The notes under the pieces: generated by a model
What the model was told of the DNA's origin: nothing
The model's input: only the letters and a program-made list of their open reading frames with translations
Database searches by the model: none
Source of the DNA: Olsenella sp. An285
Lineage (GTDB): Bacteria > Actinomycetota > Coriobacteriia > Coriobacteriales > Atopobiaceae
NCBI RefSeq assembly: GCF_002159625.1
Contig: NZ_NFIZ01000013.1
Span: 1 to 64,000, forward strand
Length of the DNA: 64,000 bases
Reading direction: 5' to 3'
Shown: piece after piece, positions 20,636 through 29,955 of the stretch
Numbering within the stretch: position 1 is the first letter of the stretch
Layout of the letters: each line of letters opens with the position of its first letter
Translations under genes and position numbers: made by a program

Positions 20636-22122
20636 GTTACCTCCCCGAGGTCCGCCGTCACGTGGCCCACGCGCTCCTCGCGCGGGGTCACGGGCACGCC
20701 GCCGTGGGCGAGGAAGCGCTCGGGGGCGTGCATGAGGTCCTCCATGGGCACGATCACGTAGTCGCGCTCGCCGGCGCGCGGGTGCGGGAGCGTGAGGCGG
20801 GCGCCCGCGTGGCGCTCGCCCTCCACCCACACGAGGTCGCAGTCGATGGTGCGCGGACCGGTGCCGGGCTTCTTGGGTATGCGCGCGGCCTCTACGCTCT
20901 TCTCGGCCTCCGTATCCTTCTCGTCCCCCTCTGCCTTCTCGCGGATGCGACCGAGCTCGTTTTCCACCTCGAGCAGCTTGTCCATGAGCACGAGCGGGTG
21001 GAGCTCGGTCCTGATCTCGGCCACGGCGTTGGCCACGGGGGTGGCGATGCCGTAGGCGGGCTCGGTCTCGTACGCGTGGCTCACGGAGACCACGCAGGTG
21101 AGGGGAATCTCGTCTATGAGGCGCACGGCGCGGGCGATGTTGCCCACGCGGTTGCCCACGTTGGAGCCCAGGCTCACGAAGCCCTGGCGCGCGTCCTTGT
21201 GAGAGACGGACCAGTAGGCGTTCACCGCCTGGGAGACGCCCGCGACGTCGTGGACGCGCAGGATGCGGGCACCGTTCTCGATGGCGGAGATGCAGATGCC
21301 GGCAGTGGCGAAGTCGCGCTCCGCCGCCTCCGGGACGCCCGAGACGGCACCGACGAACCTCTTGCGCGACACCGCCGCGACGAGCGGGTAGCCCATGGAC
21401 GCCATGGAGCGGGTGGCGCGCTGGATGACCACGTCCTCGTCGGCAGTCTTGTCGAAGCCGGCACCCGGGTCGAGGCAGATGCGCTCGCGCGCCACGCCCG
21501 CCCTCACGAGGGTGCGCGCCTGGTCGCCCAGGAAACCCATAACCTGGCGCATGATGGGCGCCTCCTCGGGCAACGTGAAGCGACGCTGGGAGGTCACGGG
21601 ACGCGGCAGGGCCTTGCCGTTGGGGCGGCTCTGCTCGAGCATGACCTCGCGGCGCGGGGCGCGCGTGCCCAGGCCCTCCTGGTTCCAGTGCATAATGATG
21701 CAGCCACAGGAGGTGTCCGCCGCAACGTCCACCATCTCGGGGTTGGTGAAGCCCGAGACGTCGTTCACGATGGCGGCGCCCAGGCGAACGCACATGCGCG
21801 CGACGTCCGCGTGGCGCGTGTCGATGGACACCACGGCGCCGGCCTCCACGAGGGCACGGACCACGGGAACCACGCGCTCGGCCTCGACCTTTGGCGAGAC
21901 GGGGGTGTGCCCGGGACGCGTGGACTCGCCGCCCACGTCTATGATGTCCGCCCCCTGGTCGAGCATCTCCAGGCCGCGCGCAATGGCGACCTTGTGGTCG
22001 AGGTTCTCGCCGCCGTCCGAGAAGGAGTCGGGGGTGACGTTGAGGACGCCCATGATGCGCGGCCGCGCGAGCGAGACCTCGTGCTCTCCGCAGTGCCAGG
22101 TCGTGTAGTTCTCTCTCAGCAT
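20626..22122 (-). CDS. folP: Dihydropteroate synthase - HPPK fusion (FolP-FolK)
   Basis: One 498-aa protein combines two consecutive folate enzymes. Residues about 1-305 are FolP: IMGVLNVTPDSFSDGG, GGESTRPG and the SRKRFVG segment. Residues about 315-498 are FolK, 6-hydroxymethyl-dihydropterin pyrophosphokinase: FVSLGSNVGNR and GPRTIDCDLVWVEG with the paired Asp ligands. FolP has an insertion around CGCIIMHWNQEGLG and on to TSQRRFTLP. It is followed by the biotin-ligase-like gene, whose GTG overlaps its end. Confidence 0.9.
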   Translation of the reverse strand: MLRENYTTWHCGEHEVSLARPRIMGVLNVTPDSFSDGGENLDHKVAIARGLEMLDQGADIIDVGGESTRPGHTPVSPKVEAERVVPVVRALVEAGAVVSIDTRHADVARMCVRLGAAIVNDVSGFTNPEMVDVAADTSCGCIIMHWNQEGLGTRAPRREVMLEQSRPNGKALPRPVTSQRRFTLPEEAPIMRQVMGFLGDQARTLVRAGVARERICLDPGAGFDKTADEDVVIQRATRSMASMGYPLVAAVSRKRFVGAVSGVPEAAERDFATAGICISAIENGARILRVHDVAGVSQAVNAYWSVSHKDARQGFVSLGSNVGNRVGNIARAVRLIDEIPLTCVVSVSHAYETEPAYGIATPVANAVAEIRTELHPLVLMDKLLEVENELGRIREKAEGDEKDTEAEKSVEAARIPKKPGTGPRTIDCDLVWVEGERHAGARLTLPHPRAGERDYVIVPMEDLMHAPERFLAHGGVPVTPREERVGHVTADLGEVTWE

Positions 22123-22196
22123 GGCGCCCCCTCTTGCCGTACGTATTACGAACCATTGTACTCGGCCCGGCGTGCCACGGGAAACGCCTCAATGCG

Positions 22197-22266
22197 TTGC
22201 ACAAAGGGGGACGTGCCTGAAACGTGCAGAAAGTTGCACGTTTCAGGCACGTCCCCCTTTGTGCAA
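22197..22266. repeat. 70-bp near-perfect palindrome (GGGGAC family, long form)
   Basis: Two perfect 32-bp arms (TTGCACAAAGGGGGACGTGC... and its complement) surround a 6-nt loop. The outer GCACAAAGGGGGAC part resembles the other family members; the inner CTGAAACGTGCA arm is specific to this copy. It lies 7 bp from the sirtuin stop and 74 bp upstream of folP-folK. Confidence 0.9.
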
Positions 22267-22272
22267 GCCGGG

Positions 22273-23010
22273 CTAGAAATCAAACGCCGCCGCGATGTCG
22301 CAGGCGCACACGAGGTCCGCGCGGGCGTCGGCGGGCGTGGGGTCGCGGTTCACGATCACCACGTTGGAGCCCTGGAAGTAGTTCACCAGGCCCGCCGCGG
22401 GGTACACCACGAGCGAGGTGCCCCCTATGACCAGGAGGTCAGCCTCGGAGATGGCCCGCACGCTGGACAGGAGAACGCGCTCGTCCAGCTGCTCCTCGTA
22501 GAGCACCACGTCGGGCTTCACGAGGCCGCCGCACTTCTCGCAGTGTGGGACGCCCGTGGTGGCGAGGACCCACTCCGCCGAGTACGTCTTGCCACAGCGC
22601 TGGCAGACGTTGCGGTGGACCGAGCCGTGGAGCTCGTGGACCACGCGCGAGCCCGCCGCCTGGTGAAGGCCGTCGATGTTCTGCGTGACCACCGCCGCAA
22701 GACGCCCCTCTCGCTCCAGCTGCGCGAGCTTTCTGTGCGCCTGGTTGGGGCGGGCGGTGAGGCAGACCATGCGCTCGCGGTAGAAGTCGAAGAACTCCTC
22801 TGTGTGGCTCACGAAGAAGCTGTGGGAGAGCATGGTCTCCGGCGGGTAGCGAAAGTGCTGGTGGTAGAGGCCGTCGGCACTGCGGAAGTCCGGGATCCCG
22901 CTTGCGGTGGAGACACCCGCCCCGCCAAAGAAGACCGTCCTCGTTGCGGAGCCAAAGAGCCGGGAGAGCTCGGTCGCGGCCTCCCCGGGACTGGTGAGCG
23001 TACGTGACAT
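22273..23010 (-). CDS. cobB: NAD-dependent protein deacylase, sirtuin family
   Basis: Sirtuins remove acyl groups from lysine with NAD. The 245-aa product (MSRTLTSPGE, AAAGGGG upstream) has FGGAGVSTASGIPDFRS, TQNIDGLHQAAG with the catalytic His in ELHGS, and a structural zinc knuckle CQRCG...CEKCGG. IGGTSLVVYPAAG completes the fold. It is divergent from the patatin gene. Confidence 0.94.
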   Translation of the reverse strand: MSRTLTSPGEAATELSRLFGSATRTVFFGGAGVSTASGIPDFRSADGLYHQHFRYPPETMLSHSFFVSHTEEFFDFYRERMVCLTARPNQAHRKLAQLEREGRLAAVVTQNIDGLHQAAGSRVVHELHGSVHRNVCQRCGKTYSAEWVLATTGVPHCEKCGGLVKPDVVLYEEQLDERVLLSSVRAISEADLLVIGGTSLVVYPAAGLVNYFQGSNVVIVNRDPTPADARADLVCACDIAAAFDF

Positions 23011-23173
23011 GCCGACCCCTTTCCTCGCCTCTGTGGCCATGGTAGTCCATGCAGCGGCCGCATGGAGATACCGTCGGGAACGGTTGGGGCGGACGGTTTT
23101 GGGGAAGAAACAGCTTTATGCGTAACGAATGACAGTGGCGGACAGGCTGCGTCATACCAGAAGGAGGCTCGCC

Positions 23174-24127
23174 ATGGAGGAACTCACCAGCAACGTCTTT
23201 GACTGCGCTCTCGTCTTCGAGGGCGGCGGCTACCGCGCGAGCTACACCTGCGCCTTTGCGAACGTCCTCCTTGAGCGGGGCATCTACTTCGACTACGTCT
23301 GCGGTCTCTCCGCCGGCGCAAGCAACTCCGTCAACTACCTCTCCCGAGACCGCAAGCGCGTGCGCGAGGCCTTCATGACCGGCGGCGCGGCCAAGGGCCT
23401 CGTGGGCCTGCCCTCGCTCCTGCGCGGGCGCGGCTACTTCGACGCCGACTCGCTCTACGAGGGTGCGCTTCGAGACGGCACGCTCGTGTTCGACTGGGAG
23501 ACCTTCTCCGCCAACCCCGCGCGCCTGCGCATCCAGGCCTTCGAGCGCGACACCGGCAAGACGGTGCGCTTTGGGCGCGAGGACATGACCGACCCCATGC
23601 GCATGATCGACCTCGTGCGCGTGAGCTCCACGCTGCCCGGGATGATGAAGCCTATCGAGGTGGACGGGCGCGTGCTCCTGGACGGCGGCCTGGGCACGGG
23701 CGCCGGCATCCCCGTGTGCATGGCAGAGGACGACGGCTTCGACCGGTTTGTCTTTGTTGCCACGCGCCCGCGCGGGTACCGCAAGAAGAAGCCCGGCGCG
23801 CGCGACGCCCAGATGTTCAAGGCCATGGCCAAGGACCACCCCTACCTGCGCAACGCCCTGCTCACGCGCTGGGAGCGCTACAACGCCGCGATCGAGCACG
23901 TGGAGGAGCTCGCGGCGGAGGGGCGCGCCCTCATCATCTACCCGGACGAGATGCCCGTGGAGAACGCCACGGTCAACCCGCGCAAGCTCGCCGCGGCCTA
24001 CGACGCGGGCCACGCCCAGTACCTGCGCGAGATGCCGCGCGTGCGCGAGTTCCTCTTCGGCTCGCCGGACGCCGGCCCCCAGCCGGACGACCCGGACGCG
24101 GGCACCGGCTACATCACGCTGGGATAG
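23174..24127 (+). CDS. Patatin-like phospholipase
   Basis: This is a 317-aa lipid acyl hydrolase of the patatin fold. The oxyanion loop EGGGYRASYT lies at about residue 15, the nucleophile serine in GLSAGAS and the catalytic Asp in LLDGGLG, giving the Ser-Asp dyad. AAGGAGG is 6 nt before ATG 23174. No signal peptide is seen, so it is probably cytoplasmic. In gut bacteria, members close to this form often have unknown substrates. Confidence 0.87.
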   Translation: MEELTSNVFDCALVFEGGGYRASYTCAFANVLLERGIYFDYVCGLSAGASNSVNYLSRDRKRVREAFMTGGAAKGLVGLPSLLRGRGYFDADSLYEGALRDGTLVFDWETFSANPARLRIQAFERDTGKTVRFGREDMTDPMRMIDLVRVSSTLPGMMKPIEVDGRVLLDGGLGTGAGIPVCMAEDDGFDRFVFVATRPRGYRKKKPGARDAQMFKAMAKDHPYLRNALLTRWERYNAAIEHVEELAAEGRALIIYPDEMPVENATVNPRKLAAAYDAGHAQYLREMPRVREFLFGSPDAGPQPDDPDAGTGYITLG

Positions 24128-24142
24128 GAGACGCCGAGAAGA

Positions 24143-24169
24143 ACGGCCGGAGCGATGGCGGCTCCGGCC
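24143..24169 (+). terminator. Terminator after patatin gene
   Basis: A 10-bp GC stem (CGGCCGGAGC with GCTCCGGCCG) closes 15 bp after the stop and is followed by TTTATC. It follows a CGAGAAGAAC word at 24134. Confidence 0.65.
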
Positions 24170-24220
24170 GTTTATCGTGCGCGCGGTTCTTCTCGCCTCG
24201 CGGTTCTTTTTTCCCCGCGG

Positions 24221-25021
24221 CTAGAGCTCTATCGTGAGCTCCACGGGACAGTGGTCCGAGCCGTAGACCTCGGAGAGGATCGAGGCACCGGTCACGCGGT
24301 CGGCGACGTCGTTGGACACGAGGAAGTAGTCGATGCGCCAGCCGGCGTTGTTCTTGCGCGCGTTGAAGCGGTAGCTCCACCAGCTGTAGGCGCCGGTCAC
24401 GTCCGGATGGCGCGCGCGGAAGGTGTCCGTGAAGCCGGCATCGAGCAGGCGGGTGAAGCTCTCGCGCTCCTCGTCCGAGAAGCCGGCGTTGCCGCGGTTG
24501 GGACCGGGGTTCTTGAGGTCGATCTCGTTGTGGGCCACGTTGAAGTCGCCACAGGTGACCACGGGCTTCTTTGCGGCCAGGCCCACCAGGAACTCCCGGT
24601 ACGCCGCGTCCCATGCCAGGCGCGTTTCTATACGCGCGAGCTCGTTCTGGGCGTTGGGCGTGTAGACGTCCACGAACCAGTACGAGGGGAACTCGAGCGC
24701 GCAGACGCGGCCCTCGTCATCGGCCTCGGGCGCACCAATGTGGTTGATGACCTGCAGCGGCTCCTCGAGGCTGAACACGGCCGTTCCCGAGTAGCCCTTT
24801 CGCTCGGCATAGCTCCAGGTCTGGTGGTACCCGGGCAGGTCCAGACTGATCTGACCCTCCTGGAGCTTGGTCTCCTGGACGGCGAAGACGTCGGCGTTGG
24901 TCGCGGCCACGACGTCCGTGAAGCTGGGATCCTTCTTCATGACGGCGCGCAGGCCGTTGACGTTCCAGGAGACGAGGCGCAGCTCGCGCGCGGGGGCATC
25001 TGACAAGGGTCTCTCCTCCAT
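24221..25021 (-). CDS. xth: Exodeoxyribonuclease III / AP endonuclease
   Basis: This Mg-dependent 3'-5' exonuclease and abasic-site endonuclease acts in base excision repair. The 266-aa protein has VSWNVNGLRA, VQETKLQE (Mg-binding Glu), VTCGDFNVAHNEID, WRIDYFLVS and the catalytic GSDHCPVEL, in the usual order and length. Confidence 0.94.
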   Translation of the reverse strand: MEERPLSDAPARELRLVSWNVNGLRAVMKKDPSFTDVVAATNADVFAVQETKLQEGQISLDLPGYHQTWSYAERKGYSGTAVFSLEEPLQVINHIGAPEADDEGRVCALEFPSYWFVDVYTPNAQNELARIETRLAWDAAYREFLVGLAAKKPVVTCGDFNVAHNEIDLKNPGPNRGNAGFSDEERESFTRLLDAGFTDTFRARHPDVTGAYSWWSYRFNARKNNAGWRIDYFLVSNDVADRVTGASILSEVYGSDHCPVELTIEL

Positions 25022-25027
25022 CGTTCA

Positions 25028-25152
25028 TTTGCAGGGTACTTGCTGCGGGCGTTTCCGAATACCCTACAAACGTTTCGGCACAAATCCGCTGGTAGATAAA
25101 ATGATATCAAATCGGTAGTACTTAGAATGCCCTCGTGAAAGTACCCTACAAA
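25028..25152. mobile_element. 125-bp AT-richer element with 14-bp terminal inverted repeats
   Basis: The ends TTTGCAGGGTACTT (25028-25041) and AAGTACCCTACAAA (25139-25152) match in 13 of 14 positions as inverted repeats. A third copy, TACCCTACAAACG, lies inside at about 25062. The interior is clearly AT-richer (ATGATATCAAATCGG) than the surroundings. It fills the gap between the PHP gene and the exonuclease start, so it may also carry the promoter. Confidence 0.55.
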
Positions 25153-25163
25153 CGGGGGGGCGA

Positions 25164-25991
25164 CTAGAGCTCCGGCGCCGAGAGGCCCGCGTCGCGCATG
25201 GCGGCGAGGAAGGCCTCCGCAGAGCGGGTGGCGACGAGCTCCTGCGGAAAGCCGATCTCCTCGAGCATGGAGAGCGCGGAGGAGAAGCGCCCCACGTCAC
25301 AGCACACGTGCGCGTCCGTGTTCACGGCGATCTGACAGCCCAGCTCGGCGCAGACCCTTGCGATCTCCGCGCAGCTCGCCCACGTGCGGCCCTCGCGCCC
25401 GCGGGTGTCCAGGCTGTGCTCGTTGATCTCTATGAGCTTGCCACGGCGCGCGGCCTCGCCCACGACCTCCCGCACGTCGAAGGGCACGCCTGCCCGGCCC
25501 GTATGGCCGAGCATCAGCACCTTGGGCTGAGCCAGGGCGCCGAGGTACATCTCCGTGGTCTGGGCGAGCGGCGCTCCGTCGGCGAAGTTCTTGTAGTGGA
25601 CGCTTGCGATGACGTAGTCGCAACCAGCTGCGGCGCGATCGTAGAGCGTGGAGACTCGCCGCACGGGACGGCCCGTGATGTCCTCCGTGACCTCTATGTC
25701 CTGGCCAAAGAGACGCCCCTCGAGCGTGCGGACGTCCGCCTCCATACCGCGGAGCAGCGTCACGCCCTCCCAGGAGCGCGGCCAGACCCGCATGTTGATG
25801 AAGTGCTGGTAGTCGCGCAGGCTCCCGTGCGAGAGGTCGGTGTTGGGGAAGAGCATGTCCGAGAAGTGATCCGTGACGCCCAGAAGCTCCAGGCCCGCGT
25901 CGCGCGCGGCGATCACGTTCTCGCGCACCGTCGAGTAGGCGTGGCGCGAGTAGAGGGTGTGGGTGTGGGTGTCACAGCGGTTCTGGAGCAT
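25164..25991 (-). CDS. PHP-domain phosphoesterase (YcdX-like)
   Basis: The 275-aa protein has the PHP metal sites: DTHTHTLYSRHAY at residues 7-19, VTDHFS, the GMEADV Glu, IASVHYKN and TDAHVCCDVG. PHP proteins hydrolyse phosphomonoesters with a multi-metal centre. YcdX-like members of this length are single-domain. Substrate is unknown. The family repeat 26012-26040 lies upstream. Confidence 0.8.
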   Translation of the reverse strand: MLQNRCDTHTHTLYSRHAYSTVRENVIAARDAGLELLGVTDHFSDMLFPNTDLSHGSLRDYQHFINMRVWPRSWEGVTLLRGMEADVRTLEGRLFGQDIEVTEDITGRPVRRVSTLYDRAAAGCDYVIASVHYKNFADGAPLAQTTEMYLGALAQPKVLMLGHTGRAGVPFDVREVVGEAARRGKLIEINEHSLDTRGREGRTWASCAEIARVCAELGCQIAVNTDAHVCCDVGRFSSALSMLEEIGFPQELVATRSAEAFLAAMRDAGLSAPEL

Positions 25992-26011
25992 CGGTCACCT
26001 CTCCTGCATAA

Positions 26012-26040
26012 CATGACAAAGGGACTGTCCCCTTGTCATG
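26012..26040. repeat. Intergenic inverted repeat overlapping a stop codon
   Basis: CATGACAAAGGG faces CCCCTTGTCATG across ACTGT. The TGA stop of the aminotransferase (26036-26038) lies inside the right arm, so this copy supplies a stop codon. It ends the aminotransferase and lies 20 bp upstream of the PHP gene on the same strand. Confidence 0.88.
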
Positions 26041-27220
26041 CGTAGGAATCGGCGAGCTTGGCCCAGGCGGGCATGGAGCGCACGATCGTGTCGTGGGAGA
26101 CGCAGTAGCCCACGCGCACCCAGCCGGGGCAGCCGAAGGAGTCGGACGGCACGGGCAGGAGCTCGAGGGCCTTGGCACGCTCGAAGAACGCCTGGGCGTC
26201 AGGCTCGAGGGCCTTGACCCAGAGGTAGAACGCGCCCTCGGGCTCGATGAACTCATAGCCCAGCTTGGAGAGCCCCTCCGTGAGCGCGCGACGGTTCTCC
26301 GCGTAGGCCTCGACGTCGCTCGGCTCGTCCACGCAGTCCATGAGGACGCGCTGGAAGAGGGCGGGGGCGCAGACGAAGCCCAGTTTGCGGCCGGCACCCG
26401 CGACCGCCAGGACCAGATCGTCGTGCTCGGGGTTGGTGGGCGGCACCAGCACCCAGCCGATGCGCTCGCCGGGGAGCGAGAGGGACTTGGAGTAGCTGTA
26501 GCAGACGATCGTGCGGTCGTAGACGCCGGGCACCCAGGGGACCTCGGCGCCGTAGGTGATCTCGCGATAGGGCTCGTCCGCGACGAGGTAGATGGTGGTG
26601 CCAAGGCGATCCTGGGCCTCGTGCAGCACGTCCGCGAGCGCGCTCAGGTTCTCGCGGGAGTAGACCGAGCCCACGGGGTTGTTGGGCGAGTTGATGACCA
26701 CGGCCTTGGTGCGCTCGGTGACGGCGGCCGCCACGGCAGCGGCGTCGACCTGGAAGGTGGCGGCGTCCGCCATGACCTCCACGCAGGTGGCACCGGAGGT
26801 CTCGATCCAGACGCGGTACTCCGGGAAGTACGGGGCGATCACGATGACCTCGTCGCCGGGGTTCACGATCGCATGGAACGTGATGGAGAGCGAGGCCGCG
26901 GCGCCGCAGGTGAGGTAGAGGTCGTCCATGGAGGCGGCGCCCTCGCCAAAGCGCCGGGAGAGGCTCGCGGCCACCGCCTCGCGGGCGGCGGGCAGGCCGT
27001 TTGCGGGCGTGTAGCCGTGGAGCTGCGTGGCCGGCAGCGTGAGGCTCTTCTCGATGGAGGCGCGCACGGCGTCCGGCGCGGGGATGGAGGGGTTGCCCAG
27101 GGAGAAGTCGAAGACGTTCTCCGCCCCGATCTGGGCCTTGCGGGCACCGGCGTAGGCCGCGATCTCACGGATGGACGACTTCTGCGCGCCGTACGCGCGG
27201 CTGGCCTCGTTGATGGACAT
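26036..27220 (-). CDS. PLP-dependent class I/II aminotransferase
   Basis: This 394-aa fold-type I aminotransferase starts MSINEASRAYGAQKSS (AAGGGG upstream, Met at 27220). It has FSLGNPSIPAPD, INSPNNPVGSVYS, VADEPYREI and the PLP lysine in SYSKSLSLPGERIG. The family includes aspartate and aromatic aminotransferases; the substrate cannot be read from the sequence. Its stop codon is within a repeat. Confidence 0.88.
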   Translation of the reverse strand: MSINEASRAYGAQKSSIREIAAYAGARKAQIGAENVFDFSLGNPSIPAPDAVRASIEKSLTLPATQLHGYTPANGLPAAREAVAASLSRRFGEGAASMDDLYLTCGAAASLSITFHAIVNPGDEVIVIAPYFPEYRVWIETSGATCVEVMADAATFQVDAAAVAAAVTERTKAVVINSPNNPVGSVYSRENLSALADVLHEAQDRLGTTIYLVADEPYREITYGAEVPWVPGVYDRTIVCYSYSKSLSLPGERIGWVLVPPTNPEHDDLVLAVAGAGRKLGFVCAPALFQRVLMDCVDEPSDVEAYAENRRALTEGLSKLGYEFIEPEGAFYLWVKALEPDAQAFFERAKALELLPVPSDSFGCPGWVRVGYCVSHDTIVRSMPAWAKLADSYA

Positions 27221-27349
27221 GGGCGACCCCTTCCGACGTTGTTGGCTGCGCACCATTGTACGCGCGCGGCGTGCGGGGGCGAAGCCGGGCGTCAGCGGAG
27301 GAACCACAACCGCAACGTTGGGACGGGGAGCGGGTCGGGTATCCGGAAT

Positions 27350-27691
27350 CTAGCCCTTTCGCCTCTCGGGAAGCCTGGAGGGGCGCGGGAGGGGCTTGGA
27401 CTCGAGAATCTTCCAGCCAAGGAGCGTGATTCGGTACTCGTTGGCGGCGCGGCTGCCGTCCTCGCGCGTCTTGGGACTGACGGAGATGAGGCCCTTCTCG
27501 GCAAGGCTGCGGCAGGTGCGTCGCGCGGTCTGCTCGGTGATGCTGAGGCTCTGGGAGATGCCGGTCGCAGACAGGACGACGGGGCCGCCGGCATGCCTCA
27601 GCTCGACGCCAAGAAAGCCCAGGAGGGCGCGCTCGGTCTCGTTGATGGCAAACGTGATCTTGTATTCCAGCTTGCGCGCCACCGAAGACAC
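27350..27691 (-). CDS. Winged-helix DNA-binding protein
   Basis: A GTG at 27691 gives 113 aa (VSSVARKLEYKITFAINETERA...). Residues about 45-95 form a winged helix: TGISQSLSITEQTARRTCRSLAEKGLISVSPKTREDG, followed by NEYRITLLGWKILES. A 58-residue in-frame upstream extension to GTG 27865 exists but has no ribosome site and crosses an inverted repeat, so I prefer the shorter form. The start is uncertain. A MarR- or replication-initiator-like repressor is possible. Confidence 0.65.
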   Translation of the reverse strand: MSSVARKLEYKITFAINETERALLGFLGVELRHAGGPVVLSATGISQSLSITEQTARRTCRSLAEKGLISVSPKTREDGSRAANEYRITLLGWKILESKPLPRPSRLPERRKG

Positions 27692-27759
27692 CGCCCCCCA
27701 TGCGCCGGCCGGGTACCGTAGAATCCCGGGCTCGTTGGAGACGGTATCATCGCGGGTCA

Positions 27760-27782
27760 CGTTACATAACAGTACATGTGAG
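27760..27782 (-). promoter_or_regulatory. Candidate promoter/operator of the winged-helix gene
   Basis: A palindromic GTTACATAAC word and a neighbouring AGTACATGT lie about 70-90 bp upstream of the chosen start. Read on the minus strand, TGTTATGTAAC could include a -10 box. No experimental support; seen only as local dyad symmetry. Confidence 0.25.
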
Positions 27783-27800
27783 GTCTGAGCTGCCGATATT

Positions 27801-27891
27801 TTGATAGGGGCACGACCTCTGGCGGACGTCGAGAGCGTCTGTTCGGCGTCTTCTGGCCGCAGCACTTAATAATGACCGTGGCCCCTATCAA
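27801..27891. repeat. 91-bp unit bounded by TTGATAGGGGCAC inverted repeats
   Basis: TTGATAGGGGCAC at 27801 and GTGGCCCCTATCAA at 27878 are inverted copies (13 of 14). It lies between the winged-helix gene and ftsH's stop. It may be a paired operator for a looped repressor or a small mobile element. The remaining bases to 27960 are AT-rich with no further feature. Confidence 0.45.
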
Positions 27892-27960
27892 TACTCTGTA
27901 GAAACTTCCGTTCTCTCTGGTAGCTTGTTCACCATATCTACAAAGTGATAGGTTCCATCA

Positions 27961-29859
27961 TTATTTGCTCTGCTCGGCGGACTCGCCGGCGACGTACTCG
28001 TCCCAGCGGTCCTCCAACAGGGCGGTCACCGCCTCGCCCTCCACGGTCTCGCGCTCCAGAAGCACGCGCGCCATGGTGTCCATCTGGGGGCGGCGCCCGT
28101 CCAGCACCTCGCGGGCACGCTCGTGCCCCTCGCGCATGATGCGCTCGACCTCGTCGTCGATGCGCTTTGCGGTCTCGGCGGAGTAGTCCTGGTGGTTGGC
28201 GTAGTCGCGGCCGAGAAAAACCTCGTGCTGGGCCTCGCCAAAGACCTGCGCGCCCAGCTCCTCGCTCATGCCGTAGCGCGTGACCATGGTGCGCGCGAGC
28301 TTGGTGGCCCGCTCGAGGTCGTTGGAGGCGCCGGTGGTGACGTCGTCGCAGAAGAGCTCCTCTGCCGTGCGCCCGGCCAGGAGCACGGCAATCTGGTCGA
28401 GCATGCCGTCGCGCGTCTCGAGGAAGTGGTCCTCCTCCGGCACCTGCATGGTGTAGCCCAGGGCCTGCCCGCGGCTCACGATGCTGATCTTGTGGATGGG
28501 GTCGGAGTTGGCGAGCACGTGCCCCACGAGCGCGTGACCGGACTCGTGGAAGGCGATGACGCGACGCTCCTTCTCCGTGATGACGCGGCTCTTGCGCTCG
28601 GGGCCCGCCATCACGCGCTCCATGGCCTCCTCCACCTCGGCGGGACCGATCTCCTCCTTGTTGCGGCGCGCGGCGAGAAGGGCGGACTCGTTGGCGAGGT
28701 TCGCCAGGTCGGCACCCGTGAAGCCTGGCGTCACCTTGGCCAGGCGCGCAAAGTCCACGCCCTCCGCAAAGGGCTTGCCCTCGGCGTGCACGCGCAGAAT
28801 CTGCTCGCGCCCGCGCACGTCCGGGCGGTCGACGGTCACGCGACGGTCAAAGCGCCCGGGGCGCAGGAGCGCCGGGTCCAGGATGTCCGGCCGGTTGGTA
28901 GCCGCGATGAGGATGACGGAGGAGTTGTCCTCGAAGCCGTCCATCTCAACGAGGAGCTGGTTGAGGGTCTGCTCTCGCTCGTCGTGGCCACCGCCCAGGC
29001 CCGCGCCGCGCTGACGGCCAACGGCGTCGATCTCGTCTATGAAGACGATGCAGGGGGCCGCCTCCTTGGCCTGCTTGAAGAGGTCGCGCACGCGCGAGGC
29101 GCCCACGCCCACGAACATCTCAACAAAGTCCGAGCCCGAGATCGAGAAGAACGGCACGCCCGCCTCGCCGGCCACCGCCTTGGCGAGCAGCGTCTTGCCC
29201 GTTCCCGGAGGGCCCACCAGCAGCACGCCGCGCGGGATGCGCGCGCCCATCTTGTGGTAGCGCTCGGGATCGGAGAGGAAGTCGCGGACCTCCTGGAGCT
29301 CCTCCACGGCCTCGTCTATGCCCGCGACGTCCGAGAACCTGACCTTGGGACGCTCCGCCTCGCTGGTGCGGGCCTTGGTCTTGGCAAAGGACATCGTCTT
29401 GTCCTGCTGGCCGGACATGCGGTTCATGTAGTAGACGAAGACGGCCACGAGGGCGAGCGTGGGAAGAACCGAGAAGAGGAACGTCTCGAGAAACGCCGAG
29501 GAGCTCGTGTCTATCTCGTAGGTCACGTCCGGGTGGGCAGCCATGAGCTCGGCCAGGGAGTCAGAGCCCACGTAGACGCTCTCGAAGTCGACGAGCGCCG
29601 TCTCGTCGTCCTTCTTCGCCTCGTCCGGCCAGTAGGCGCCCGTGAGGCCCCCGTCCTCCGTGCGGAACGTGACCTCGGCCACACGGTCGTCCTCGACGGC
29701 GCTCACGAACTCGTTGGTGGGAAGCGTGTCCACCCGACCGGGAGCGCGGAAGGAGCCCGTCATCACCATGTACAGGAGGTAGCCGGCCACAAGGGCCACG
29801 ATGATGGCGGATATGCCCACCTGGCGGGGCGGCCGGACGTTCTTATTTTCTTCGGGCAC
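27961..29859 (-). CDS. ftsH: ATP-dependent zinc metalloprotease FtsH
   Basis: FtsH degrades damaged membrane proteins and regulators. From GTG 29859 (AAGGAG, 6-nt gap) the protein has 632 aa: membrane helix 1 at about 17-35, an extracytoplasmic domain, helix 2 at about 125-145, then AAA ([42 protein letters not shown]) and the zinc site HESGH. The cluster tilS-hpt-ftsH is widely conserved. Confidence 0.96.
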   Translation of the reverse strand: MPEENKNVRPPRQVGISAIIVALVAGYLLYMVMTGSFRAPGRVDTLPTNEFVSAVEDDRVAEVTFRTEDGGLTGAYWPDEAKKDDETALVDFESVYVGSDSLAELMAAHPDVTYEIDTSSSAFLETFLFSVLPTLALVAVFVYYMNRMSGQQDKTMSFAKTKARTSEAERPKVRFSDVAGIDEAVEELQEVRDFLSDPERYHKMGARIPRGVLLVGPPGTGKTLLAKAVAGEAGVPFFSISGSDFVEMFVGVGASRVRDLFKQAKEAAPCIVFIDEIDAVGRQRGAGLGGGHDEREQTLNQLLVEMDGFEDNSSVILIAATNRPDILDPALLRPGRFDRRVTVDRPDVRGREQILRVHAEGKPFAEGVDFARLAKVTPGFTGADLANLANESALLAARRNKEEIGPAEVEEAMERVMAGPERKSRVITEKERRVIAFHESGHALVGHVLANSDPIHKISIVSRGQALGYTMQVPEEDHFLETRDGMLDQIAVLLAGRTAEELFCDDVTTGASNDLERATKLARTMVTRYGMSEELGAQVFGEAQHEVFLGRDYANHQDYSAETAKRIDDEVERIMREGHERAREVLDGRRPQMDTMARVLLERETVEGEAVTALLEDRWDEYVAGESAEQSK

Positions 29860-29883
29860 GCATGACTCCTTCCGGCCTTGCCG

Positions 29884-29953
29884 GGCTTGACAAAGGGACT
29901 GGCACTTTGTCAAGCCGGAGGAGGCTGACAAAATACCCTGTCCCCTTTGTCAG
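29884..29953. repeat. Two tandem intergenic inverted repeats between hpt and ftsH
   Basis: The first dyad (GGCTTGACAAAG...CTTTGTCAAGCC, 29884-29916) and the second (CTGACAAA...TTTGTCAG, 29925-29953) are separated by 8 bp. The second ends 2 bp from the hpt stop. This fills the hpt-ftsH gap without breaking an otherwise conserved operon. Confidence 0.85.
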
Positions 29954-29955
29954 GG

